Source: Actinomadura meyerae (GTDB lineage Bacteria > Actinomycetota > Actinomycetes > Streptosporangiales > Streptosporangiaceae). From it: a stretch of 64,000 nt of DNA. Shown in pieces: positions 24,401-31,906 of the stretch. The notes under the pieces were generated by a model. The model was not told the DNA's origin, did no database searches, and saw only the letters and a list, made by a program, of their open reading frames with translations. The DNA is taken from NCBI RefSeq assembly GCF_900188445.1, contig NZ_FZOR01000007.1:1-64000 (forward strand). Reading direction: 5' to 3'. Each line of letters opens with the position of its first letter. Within the stretch, counting starts at the first letter, position 1. The translations under genes and the position numbers were made by a program.

Positions 24401-24612
24401 AGCGCGCCCGACTCCTGGGCGACCCCGTCCGCGCCGCAGAGCTGCTCGGCACCGCCGACGCCCTGCGCGGGACGCGGGACCTCTCCCTCGCGGACGCCCT
24501 CGACGCCGAGGCGGCCGTCCGGGCCGACCTCGGCGCGGAGGCGTTCACCGCCGCCTACGACCGCGGCCGGACCCGCACGTTCCAGGACGTCGTCCGCGAC
24601 TTCGCCCTCTGA
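21412..24612 (+). CDS. SARP/AfsR-type transcriptional regulator with BTAD, NB-ARC and TPR regions
   Basis: A 1066-residue regulator from the GTG at 21412. Residues 1-90 form an OmpR-like winged helix (RIGILGPLRV...RLRALLTLLA...LWED). Residues about 95-245 are a bacterial transcriptional activation domain ending RALQEELGVDPSPEL. Residues about 265-520 are a P-loop STAND ATPase with Walker A TGPGGSGKTRL, LLVLDNCEHV, and RILATSREPL. The rest is helical and TPR-like. Proteins of this build (AfsR-like) switch on secondary-metabolite or export genes in response to unknown ligands. The DrrAB-type exporter, convergent downstream, is the nearest possible target but this is speculative. Confidence 0.9.
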   Translation: MRIGILGPLRVLADGGAPVPVGGARLRALLTLLATEPGAAVPTERLIDALWEDAVPAGAPNALQSLVSRLRAAIGRDAVESPPGAYRLAVPPDAVDAYEFEARVRAARGAAGAADRSAGLRAALALWRGPALADAAGLRFADAPAARLDALRRAALEERLDADLALGRHAEAIPELQALAADDPLREPVTALLMRALYASGRQADALARYEEARRALQEELGVDPSPELEAVHLAVLRQDPSLLPEAAAAPPPAPAGPPPAADEGGLPARLTSFIGRTADLARVDGMLARARLVTLTGPGGSGKTRLALEAAERAAGHAPGGVRLAALAAVTDPAEVPAAVGTALGLREMAPIGAPAPAQDPVGRLVAALAERRLLLVLDNCEHVLDAAARLAGTLLERCPGVRILATSREPLGITGETLWPVEPLAPPPPDAGPEEAAASPAVRLFADRAAAVSPGFAVTAATAAPVVRICRALDGMPLAIELAAARLRAMTPEKVADRLDDRFRLLAAGSRTAMPRHRTLRGVVEWSWDLLDGPERTLWRRLAVFPGGATVASAEAVCAGPGLERGDVLDVLTALVDKSLLAVAGPEPRYRMLETIRAYGLERLAESGEEDAVRRAHAEYFTALAEEAEPHLYRAEQLPWLRRLTAESGNASAALRWAIGSGDAPLAMRLCAALGWYRFLHGRLGDAAADLEEILALPGVPEDRTTARALALGALVSLDEPGGGERASGWIARARSICDGLDRASLHPVLRLMLETAQMYVAGWDDAPSLGNDVLLDDPDPWVRGVGYFVRGQIAQNFGRVGEIEDDFARALAAFRECGDRWGLSFTLTAQAEILGRRGDHSGAAALYEDALRLDAELGGGTAGLQHVRIKLANELDLMGERDRAVALLHDAVREPGAVRGPEEEAALHYRLGEIARRSGDTEEALRRLEHADALTDDLPGMPHFRAMVLCARGQLDMALGSTEEAAARLDEALRWAVQAQDYPIVSQVLTGQAERARLLGDPVRAAELLGTADALRGTRDLSLADALDAEAAVRADLGAEAFTAAYDRGRTRTFQDVVRDFAL

Positions 24613-24634
24613 CGGCCCCGGCGGGGGCCCGTCA
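24610..24634. terminator. Bulged hairpin shared by convergent genes
   Basis: TGACGG/CCGTCA and CCCC/GGGG pair around a GGC loop, covering both stop codons. It may terminate both transcripts. Confidence 0.45.
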
Positions 24635-25441
24635 AGCGCGCTTCTTGAACGCGCGGAGCGACAGGGGCGCGAAGACCACGGAGATGGCGACGCCCCACGC
24701 CAGCGCGATCAGGGCGTGCTCGAGGACGGGCCCGCCGACCAGCAGCCCGCGCATCGCCTGCACGAGCTGCGTCACCGGGCTGTTGTCCATGACGAACGCC
24801 ACCGGGCCGGGGATGCCGTCGGTGTTCGGGATGAACGCGGTGCTGAGGAAGCTCAGCGGGAAGATGACCACGAACCCGAAGATCTGCACCTTCTCCGGCT
24901 CGTTCACCTTCATCGCGATGTAGACCGACGTCCAGGAGAACAGCACCGCGAACGTCAGCAGCAGCAGGAACGCGGCGAGCAGCGCGATCACGTTCGTCTC
25001 GATCCGGAAGCCGATGGCGAAGCCGACCAGCAGGAGGATCAGCATCGACCACGCCTGCTTGGTGGTGTCGGCGATGATCCGCCCGACGAGCGGGGCGCTG
25101 CGCGCGATCGGCAGGCTCCGGAAGCGGTCGAACACCCCCTTGGTGATGTCGGTGTTCAGCCCGAACCCGGTGCTCATCCCGGCGAAGAGCGCGTTCTGCG
25201 CGATGATGCCGGGGATCACGACCGGCAGGTACGCCTCGACGCTGCCGGCCATCGCGGGGCCGAACACGTAGGCGAACAGCAGCACGAACATGATGGGCTG
25301 GATGGACAGGTCCAGCAGCTCCATCGGGTTGTGCTTGATCTGGACCAGGTTGCGCCAGGCCAGAGTGGCGATGTTGCGCAGCGCCGTGCCGGGCGCGACC
25401 CGCCTGGACAGCTCCTGCGGCGCGAGCGAGGCGGTGGTCAT
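24632..25441 (-). CDS. ABC-2 type exporter permease (DrrB-like)
   Basis: A 269-residue membrane protein with six predicted helices and the ABC-2 family layout (RNLVQIKHNPMELLDLSIQPIMFVL early, PLSFLSTAFIPNTDGIPG late). It overlaps the ATPase gene by 4 bases (ATGA). Together they would form a drug or lipid exporter like daunorubicin-resistance DrrAB. The substrate cannot be told from sequence. Confidence 0.9.
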   Translation of the reverse strand: MTTASLAPQELSRRVAPGTALRNIATLAWRNLVQIKHNPMELLDLSIQPIMFVLLFAYVFGPAMAGSVEAYLPVVIPGIIAQNALFAGMSTGFGLNTDITKGVFDRFRSLPIARSAPLVGRIIADTTKQAWSMLILLLVGFAIGFRIETNVIALLAAFLLLLTFAVLFSWTSVYIAMKVNEPEKVQIFGFVVIFPLSFLSTAFIPNTDGIPGPVAFVMDNSPVTQLVQAMRGLLVGGPVLEHALIALAWGVAISVVFAPLSLRAFKKRA

Positions 25442-26430
25442 GCGGACGCACTCTCCTTGTCGGCCGACTGCGCGAGCCGGTCGGCCTCGGCGTCGATGTC
25501 GTCGGTGTGGTGGCCGGTGAGGGCGAAGAACACCTCGTCCAGGCTGGACTTGCGCAGCGACAGCTCGCCGACGGCGACGCCGGCGTCGTCGAGGCGGCGG
25601 ACCACCGCGGGCATGAGCTGCGGGTCGGTGATCGGCGCGCTGATCAGGCCGTCGCGCACCTCCGGGTCGGTCTCGGCCAGTTCCCCGACGATCGCCGCGA
25701 CGGTGCCGCCGTCGCTCTCCTCGACCGGGCGCACCTCCAGGACCTGGCCGCCGACCTGCGACTTCAGCGTGTCGGAGGTGCCGTGCGCGATGACCTGGCC
25801 GCGGTCGACGACGACGATGTCGTCGGCCAGCTGGTCGGCCTCCTCCAGGTACTGGGTGGTCAGCAGCACGGTGACGCCCGTGTCGGTGAGGCCGCGCACG
25901 ATGTCCCACAGGCCGTTGCGGCTGCGCGGGTCGAGGCCGGTGGTCGGCTCGTCCAGGAACAGGATCTGCGGATCGCCGACGAGGCTCGCCGCCAGGTCGA
26001 GGCGGCGGCGCATCCCGCCCGAGTACGTCTTCGCCGCGCGCTCGGCGGCCTCGGTGAGCTGGAACCGCTCCAGCAGCTCGGCGGCCCGCGCGCGGGCCGC
26101 CCGGCGCGGGATGCCGAGCAGCCGCCCGATCAGGATCAGGTTCTCGGTGCCGGTGAGCATCTCGTCGACCCCGGCGTACTGGCCGGTCAGGCCGATGAGC
26201 TGGCGCACCTTGTGGGCGTCCCGGACGACGTCGAAGCCGCCGACCTCGGCGGTGCCGGCGGTCGGCTCGATCAGCGTGGCGAGGATGCGGGTCATCGTCG
26301 TCTTGCCGGCGCCGTTCGGCCCCAGCACCCCGAGGACCGTCCCCGCCTGCGCGGTGAGCGAGACGCCGTCGAGCGCCCGGGTCTCGCCGAACCGCTTCTC
26401 CAGGCCCTCTGCCCGGATCGCGTAGGTCAT
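25438..26430 (-). CDS. Daunorubicin-resistance-type ABC ATPase (DrrA-like)
   Basis: A 330-residue ATPase with Walker A GPNGAGKTT, signature YSGGMRRRLDLA, Walker B ILFLDEPTTGLD, and a DrrA-type C-terminal domain (SSLDEVFFALTGHH). The ATG at 26430 has AGGAG 6 bases upstream; an earlier in-frame ATG at 26484 lacks one. First gene of the two-gene exporter operon. Confidence 0.92.
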   Translation of the reverse strand: MTYAIRAEGLEKRFGETRALDGVSLTAQAGTVLGVLGPNGAGKTTMTRILATLIEPTAGTAEVGGFDVVRDAHKVRQLIGLTGQYAGVDEMLTGTENLILIGRLLGIPRRAARARAAELLERFQLTEAAERAAKTYSGGMRRRLDLAASLVGDPQILFLDEPTTGLDPRSRNGLWDIVRGLTDTGVTVLLTTQYLEEADQLADDIVVVDRGQVIAHGTSDTLKSQVGGQVLEVRPVEESDGGTVAAIVGELAETDPEVRDGLISAPITDPQLMPAVVRRLDDAGVAVGELSLRKSSLDEVFFALTGHHTDDIDAEADRLAQSADKESASA

Positions 26431-26688
26431 GTGATCTCCTGGAACTCGTCTGCCGGACGTTCCTGCCCGCCGACCGCGAAGCAAGCCAAACTATGCGTTG
26501 TCCGGGATGGTGCGCATTCGGTTTTCCGCCGCCCACGGCCTGGTTCCGCCGCCTGCGCGAGATGTGCCCCCAACATCGCACGCGCCACCGACAAAACGCG
26601 GGAGACGGCCGGATCGTGCCGACGGTTTCGGTGGTCCGCGGCCGCCGGACCGGCTGGAGGACGCCTCCGGCGTTCTAAACTCGGCGGT

Positions 26689-27249
26689 GTGACGACGGTG
26701 CGGCGCGGTCACCACACGGACGGCGGGGGCCCGCACCCGCCGCGCTTGCGGCCGCCCGAGCACCGGGTCTCGCCCCGCGCCATCGCGCACTGGGCCATCG
26801 AGTCGCTGCTGCTGTGGGGGCTGGCGTTCGGCCTCGCCCTCGGCGTGGCCGCCTGGGCCGGCGACTCCGGCTGGGACGGGATGCCCGGCTGGCTGTCCGG
26901 CCGCGCCGGCTGGCTGCCCTACATCGTCGGAGCCGCCGGGCTCCTGATGGTGACCGTCGCGCCCGTCTGGCGCTACCGCGTCCACCGCTGGGAGGTCAGC
27001 TCCGACGTCGTCTACACCCGCACAGGCTGGTTCAGCCGCGAATGGCTGCTCGTCCCGGTCGGGCGCATCCAGACCGTCGACAGCAAGCAGGGGTTCCTCG
27101 AACGGCTGCTGGGGCTCGCCACCATCGAGGTGAACACGGCCTCGCACACCGGCTCGTCCGAGGTGTCGGGGCTGCCGGTGGCCGTGGCGACCCGCCTCGC
27201 CGAGGACCTCGCGCACCGCGCGCACGACCTCCGCGACGACGCGACGTGA
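26689..27249 (+). CDS. Bacterial PH-domain membrane protein (YdbS-like)
   Basis: A 186-residue protein with two central membrane helices followed by a bPH2 domain (YRVHRWEVSSDVVYTRTGWF...VPVGRIQTVDSKQGFLERLLGLATIEVNTAS). It starts at a GTG without an obvious ribosome site. It overlaps the next gene by 4 bases (GTGA). YdbS/YdbT-type pairs in Bacillus affect membrane stress and antimicrobial resistance; the role here is unknown. Confidence 0.88.
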   Translation: MTTVRRGHHTDGGGPHPPRLRPPEHRVSPRAIAHWAIESLLLWGLAFGLALGVAAWAGDSGWDGMPGWLSGRAGWLPYIVGAAGLLMVTVAPVWRYRVHRWEVSSDVVYTRTGWFSREWLLVPVGRIQTVDSKQGFLERLLGLATIEVNTASHTGSSEVSGLPVAVATRLAEDLAHRAHDLRDDAT

Positions 27250-28703
27250 CCGCGCGGCTGCATCCCCTCACGTTCGTCGTCGGCGCCGTCCGCGAGCTCC
27301 TCGCGCTCCTCGCCGCCGGCGCGACGGGCCTGCTCGTCGGCGGCCTTTCCACGGCGTTCTACTTCACGCTGGTCGGGCTCCTGCTCGGCCTGCTCTTCCA
27401 TGTCGCCGACTGGCTGACGTTCACCTACGTCCTGCACGACGACCGGATCGAGCTGCGCCGCACGCTCATCGGGCGGTCGGTCAAGAGCATCCCGCGCGAC
27501 CGCATCCGCGGCGTCGACATCAGCGCGAACCTCCCGCACCGGCTGCTCGGCCTGGCGATCGTGCACATCGACGCCGGGGCGGACGGCGGCGAGGGCGAGC
27601 TCAACGCCGTCTCCCGCCACGAGGCCGAGCGGCTCCGCCGCGTCCTGCTGGCCCGGGACGCCGAGGTGCCGCCGAGCCGGGTCCTGGGCCGGATGCGGCG
27701 CCGCTGGTACGTGTACGCCCCGCTCAGCGGCGCCTACCTGCTCACCCCGTTCGCGCTGGCGGGCAGCCTCCTCGGCACCCTCTACAACCTCGGGGACGAC
27801 CTCGGGCTCATCACGCGGGAGCGGGTCGAGAGCGTCGGCCATGACGTGGTCGGCCTGCCCACCGCCCTCGTGGTCGCGCTGGCCATCCTCGCGCTGGTCG
27901 CCATGCCGGTCATGTCGGTGCTCGCCTTCACCCTCTTCAACTGGGACTTCACCGTCCGCGAGCGGGACGGCTCCATCGTGGCCGAGCGCGGCCTCGCGAC
28001 CCGCCGCAGCGTCTCCCTGGAGCGCCGCCGGCTGCGCGGCGTGGAGCTGACCGACAACCCGTTCGAGCGGCTCGCCGGGGTGACGCGGCTCGGCGCCCTC
28101 ATCACCGGTCTCGGCGACGCCGCGCACCGGGGGCGGCTGCTGCCGGCGGCGCCCCGCGCGGTCGCCGAGTCGCTCGCCGCCCGCGTCGTCGGCGCCGTCC
28201 CGGGGCCGCTGGCCGCGCATCCCCCGGCCGCCCGGGGCCGCCGCGTCGTCCGCGCCGCCGCGCCCCCCGCGGGGTTCGCGGTGCTCGGCGTGCTCGCCGG
28301 GCAGCCGTGGGCCGTGTACCTGGGCGCGGTGCTGGCCGTCCTCGCCGTCCCCCTCGGGCTGGACCGGTACCGCCAGCTCGGCCACGCCACGGACGGGGAG
28401 CGCCTCACCGTCCGGTCGGGCTCGCTGCGGCGGCGCCAGGTCGTCGTCGAGCACGGCGCCGTCATCGGCTGGCGCGTCCGCCGCACCCTGTTCCAGCGGC
28501 GCCTCGGCCTCGCCACGCTCTTCGCCGCCGTCGGCGCGGGCGACGGCGGCTACTCCTCGGCCGACATGCGGGAGGCGGACGCCGTGGCGCTGGCCGCCGC
28601 GATCACCCCCGACTGGGTCGTCCCGTTCCTGGCGGCGCCGCCCGCCGCGCCCGCCGCGCCCGCCGCGCGGCCGGCTACTCCGGGCGGCGCGCCCCGAACA
28701 TGA
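27246..28703 (+). CDS. Tandem bacterial PH-domain membrane protein (YdbT-like)
   Basis: A 485-residue membrane protein with at least two bPH2 repeats (DDRIELRRTLIGRSVKSIPRD and ERDGSIVAERGLATRRSVSL) separated by pairs of membrane helices, and a third related segment near 410-460. Translationally coupled to the YdbS-like gene. The C-terminal 25 residues are Ala/Pro-rich, and their coding DNA overlaps the end of the convergent sepH by 29 bases. Confidence 0.87.
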   Translation: MTARLHPLTFVVGAVRELLALLAAGATGLLVGGLSTAFYFTLVGLLLGLLFHVADWLTFTYVLHDDRIELRRTLIGRSVKSIPRDRIRGVDISANLPHRLLGLAIVHIDAGADGGEGELNAVSRHEAERLRRVLLARDAEVPPSRVLGRMRRRWYVYAPLSGAYLLTPFALAGSLLGTLYNLGDDLGLITRERVESVGHDVVGLPTALVVALAILALVAMPVMSVLAFTLFNWDFTVRERDGSIVAERGLATRRSVSLERRRLRGVELTDNPFERLAGVTRLGALITGLGDAAHRGRLLPAAPRAVAESLAARVVGAVPGPLAAHPPAARGRRVVRAAAPPAGFAVLGVLAGQPWAVYLGAVLAVLAVPLGLDRYRQLGHATDGERLTVRSGSLRRRQVVVEHGAVIGWRVRRTLFQRRLGLATLFAAVGAGDGGYSSADMREADAVALAAAITPDWVVPFLAAPPAAPAAPAARPATPGGAPRT

Positions 28704-30420
28704 TCTCGTCCCAGGACGGGACGGACGCGCGCTTGCCCTTGGCCTTGCGCCGCCGCGCCGGCCGCTGCGCCGCCGCGCCGTCGGCCGCGGCGGCGGGAGA
28801 GCCGGTGGCGGGCTTGTCCTGGGCGGCGGGCATGGTGGGACGGGTCGCCGGCTTCTTCTTGGCCGGCGGCCGGGCCGGCTGCCGCGGCGCCGGGGGCTTC
28901 TTCGGCGGGGCGGGCTCGGCGCGCGCGGGCGCGGCCGCCTCCGGCTCGGGGGCCTCCTTCGCCGCGACTTCCTTCGGCGGAGCCTCCTTCGCCAGGGGCT
29001 CCGCCGGGCGGCGCTCCGCCTGGGCCTCGGCCGCCTGGGCGGCGGCGACCTGCGGCTCCGGCTCGGGCTCAGGCGCCTTCTCCGGCTCCGCCGCCTGCTC
29101 CGGTTCGCGGGCCGCTTCCGGTTCGCCCGCCTCCGCGGCCTCGTCCGACGCGCGAGTCTCGTCGCCGGTCACCTCGGTCTCGTCGGTCTCGCGGACGGGC
29201 TCCGGAGCGTCGTCCTCGGTTCGCGCAACGGCCGCGACCGGCTCCGCCTCCGGGGCGGGGGCCGCGGGCGCGGACTCCTCGGCGGCGTCCTCGGCGGTGT
29301 CGCTCCCGTCCTCGTGCGGCCGCGACGCCTCGGCGTCGTCCGCCGACGGCGCTTCGGCGGCCTGATCGGCGGGCTCGTGCTCCTCGTCCGGTTCGGCGAC
29401 CGCGCCGGACGGGCCCGGAGAGCCGGACGCGGCCTCGCCGGTCGCGGGGGCCGCCGTCGCCTGTGCGGTCTCGCTCGCACGCGGCTCGTCGGCCTCGGAC
29501 TCGGCGGCGGGCTCGTCCTCCAGAGGGGCGGCGGCCGGCAGCGGTGCGGGACGCTGGCCCGCCTCGGGCCGCCGGGGCGGCTCGCCGGGACGTGCGGCGG
29601 ACGGCGCGCCGGCCTCGCGCAGGGGCGCCTCGGCCGCTTCGCGGAAGGCGGGCCGCGGGTCGATCATGCGGCCGCGCTCGATGATGTACTCGCGGGGCTC
29701 GGCGGCGCGCAGCGGCCCGGCGGGGCCGGGCTGCTCGGGCTCGGCGGGCAGGCCGCGCGCGGCGTCGCGGTCGCCGCCGACGACCTTCATCGCCGGACGG
29801 CGCGGGACGAGCGGCGTCACGGTGTCGGAGAGGGCGTCGTCGTCCCACTCCATCGAGGTGAGCCGCGCGGCGATGTCGTCCAGCGGCGAGACGTGCCGGC
29901 GGCGCGGGTCGAAGGTCCACTCGGCGGCGTGCGGGCGCCCGCCCTCGAAGAAGGACAGCCGGACGCGCCAGGTGCCGTCCTCGCACTTCCAGGAGTCCCA
30001 CTCGACCTCTTCGAGATCGACGCCGCCGCGGCCGAGCCGCTCCTCGACGGTCTCGCCGAGCGGCGGCCCGGGGGTGGACTCGCCCGGGCGGCGCACGGTG
30101 ACCCGCTGCGCCTGCTGGGCCATGTACTCGCGTTCCTGCAGGACCGGTCCCTCGAACCAGCGGACGCGCTCGACCGGGATCCCCGCCGACTCGGCGATCT
30201 CCTCGGCGGTCTCACCGGACCGGATGCGGGCCTGGATCTCCTTGGGGCGCAAGGGACTCTCCACTTCGATCTCGAACTGGCCGAGGCGGGAGAAGTGCCC
30301 ACGGACCGCGGCGCGGAGCCGGTCGTCGACGGGCAGGGTGAACCGGGTGCCTCGGCCCGCGGTGGCCAGGACGAGGTACGTACCGTCCTCGCTGACCGCG
30401 ACGAGGCGCAGCTCCTGCAT
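28675..30420 (-). CDS. sepH: Septation protein SepH (DUF3071)
   Basis: A 581-residue protein. The conserved N-terminal DUF3071 domain spans about 1-170 and includes a helix-turn-helix-like segment RPKEIQARIRSGETAEEIAE. A long acidic Glu/Ala/Pro-rich linker of about 330 residues follows, then a basic Lys/Pro segment and the conserved end KRASVPSWDEIMFG. In Streptomyces venezuelae SepH binds FtsZ and promotes assembly of Z-rings. The linker is longer than in many homologues. The gene is monocistronic and divergent from the gene at 30841. Confidence 0.92.
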   Translation of the reverse strand: MQELRLVAVSEDGTYLVLATAGRGTRFTLPVDDRLRAAVRGHFSRLGQFEIEVESPLRPKEIQARIRSGETAEEIAESAGIPVERVRWFEGPVLQEREYMAQQAQRVTVRRPGESTPGPPLGETVEERLGRGGVDLEEVEWDSWKCEDGTWRVRLSFFEGGRPHAAEWTFDPRRRHVSPLDDIAARLTSMEWDDDALSDTVTPLVPRRPAMKVVGGDRDAARGLPAEPEQPGPAGPLRAAEPREYIIERGRMIDPRPAFREAAEAPLREAGAPSAARPGEPPRRPEAGQRPAPLPAAAPLEDEPAAESEADEPRASETAQATAAPATGEAASGSPGPSGAVAEPDEEHEPADQAAEAPSADDAEASRPHEDGSDTAEDAAEESAPAAPAPEAEPVAAVARTEDDAPEPVRETDETEVTGDETRASDEAAEAGEPEAAREPEQAAEPEKAPEPEPEPQVAAAQAAEAQAERRPAEPLAKEAPPKEVAAKEAPEPEAAAPARAEPAPPKKPPAPRQPARPPAKKKPATRPTMPAAQDKPATGSPAAAADGAAAQRPARRRKAKGKRASVPSWDEIMFGARRPE

Positions 30421-30610
30421 GCGTGTCCTTCCTGCCCTGTCTTGACGGCACGGAGGACCCCGGACCGGTCGACCGCGCTGTCACGGTCGGCCGCCCGATG
30501 CCCACCGAGGGCGCATGCGTGCCCTTTCCCCCGGAAACCCGAGTCTCTCTTCCCGGACACGCCTGCTGCCAGCACCGTACCCGGCATGTCCGAACATCGC
30601 CGCTCTCGAA

Positions 30611-30636
30611 GCCCTCTTCAGGAGGTCGAAGAGGGC
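30611..30636 (+). other. Perfect hairpin with a Shine-Dalgarno-like loop
   Basis: GCCCTCTTC (30611-30619) pairs perfectly with 30628-30636; the 8-base loop reads AGGAGGTC. It sits in the 420-base gap between sepH and the gene at 30841, which holds no other clear feature. No start codon is suitably placed after it, so it is probably a terminator, a small RNA element or chance. Confidence 0.4.
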
Positions 30637-30840
30637 ACCTGACCAAGCTTGCCGGGGACGCGGCGGGCGGGGGGTCGCCATGCCTGAATCTTGTGCATCC
30701 TTTTCCACACTCTGCCTCACGGCACGGTCCGGTTCCAGGGGCGGACGTTGCGAGCGTCACGTATTGGGGAGGAACACGTAGATCGTCCGGATAGTTGGAT
30801 TCTGGGGGATTCAGGGTGACGGACAGGAGTGAGTGCGAGC

Positions 30841-31839
30841 ATGCCGCGGAAGCTGCCGGATCTCAGCACGACGCAGCTGATCGCGAGCGCGGTGGCGACG
30901 GCGGTCGCCGCCTTCGGGGCGTCCTACCTCGGCGTGTACGGGACGATCATCGGCGCGGCGCTGATGAGCGTGATCTCCACGGCCGGGTCGGCCGTCGGCA
31001 AGCACTACCTCGACCAGGGGCGCGAGCAGATCAAGGAGCTGACGCACCTGCAGTCGGCCGTCCGGCGCCGGACGGCGGCCGCGGGCGCGGCGGACGAGGC
31101 CACGAGCGCGGACCCGACCCGGACGGCGGTGTGGTCCGGGGACCCGAACGCGACGCGGCTCGACCTCCCGGTCACCGGTGACCCGAACGCCACCCGGTTC
31201 GACCCGGGCGGCGATCCCAACGCCACGCGCCTGGACGCCGGCGGCGCGCACCCGGATCCCAACGCCACGCGCCTCGACCTCGGCGCCGCGGGCCTGGACC
31301 CCGCGCATGCGGTCGCCGGGTCGCTCGCCGCTGAGGCGGGCGAGGACGCCGTGCGCGAGGTCGCGCGCCGCACGGCATGGCAGAGCACGGTCGCGTGGGC
31401 CAAGGCGCACTGGGTGAAGCTGGCGGTCTCCTCGGCGGCGGTGTTCGTCGCCGTGATCGGCGTGATCACGGTGGTCGAGGCGTCCACCGGCAAGCCCATC
31501 GGCCGCAGCGACAAGGGCCTCACGGTCACCAACGTGCTGCGCGGCGGAGAGGACGGCGGGCAGCCGGACGGCACGCCGTCGGAGGTGCCGTCCGTTCAGC
31601 CGACCGAGCCGGGCACGGAGGCGCCGAGCGGCGAGCCGACGGGCGACGCGCCCACCACAGGGCCGAGCACTCCCGGGCCGGAGCCGACCGACGGTCCGAC
31701 CGAGGAGCGGCCCACCGAGGAGCCGACCACGACCGGGCCGGAGACCCCGGCCCCCACGGCGCCGGACACGCCGGCGCCGACCGAGGGCCGGCCGGACGGC
31801 GGCGGTGGCGCGGAGGTACCGCAGACCCCCGCCGAATGA
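30841..31839 (+). CDS. Membrane protein with four DPNATR repeats
   Basis: A 332-residue protein from the ATG at 30841 (AGGAG 11 bases upstream; a GTG at 30829 overlaps that ribosome site). A hydrophobic segment at about 12-48 precedes a charged helix. Then the hexapeptide DPNATR occurs four times, at residues 101-106, 114-119, 125-130 and 139-144, each followed by (L/F)D. A membrane helix lies at about 191-213 (WVKLAVSSAAVFVAVIGVIT), followed by about 110 residues of Pro/Thr/Glu-rich extracytoplasmic tail. The repeats are predicted to face the cytoplasm and would suit phosphorylation or FHA-type recognition. I do not recognise the family. Confidence 0.8.
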   Translation: MPRKLPDLSTTQLIASAVATAVAAFGASYLGVYGTIIGAALMSVISTAGSAVGKHYLDQGREQIKELTHLQSAVRRRTAAAGAADEATSADPTRTAVWSGDPNATRLDLPVTGDPNATRFDPGGDPNATRLDAGGAHPDPNATRLDLGAAGLDPAHAVAGSLAAEAGEDAVREVARRTAWQSTVAWAKAHWVKLAVSSAAVFVAVIGVITVVEASTGKPIGRSDKGLTVTNVLRGGEDGGQPDGTPSEVPSVQPTEPGTEAPSGEPTGDAPTTGPSTPGPEPTDGPTEERPTEEPTTTGPETPAPTAPDTPAPTEGRPDGGGGAEVPQTPAE

Positions 31840-31842
31840 GCT

Positions 31843-31904
31843 GAGCATGGCGGCTCCGCCGAATGAGCATGGCGGCTCCGCCGAATGAGCACGGCGGGGC
31901 CGCC
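31843..31904. repeat. 22-bp tandem repeat between convergent genes
   Basis: Two identical 22-base copies (31843-31864 and 31865-31886) and a decayed third (31887-31904). Each contains the small hairpin GGCGGctCCGCC. They lie between the stops of two convergent genes and could act as repeated terminators. Confidence 0.75.
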
Positions 31905-31906
31905 CG

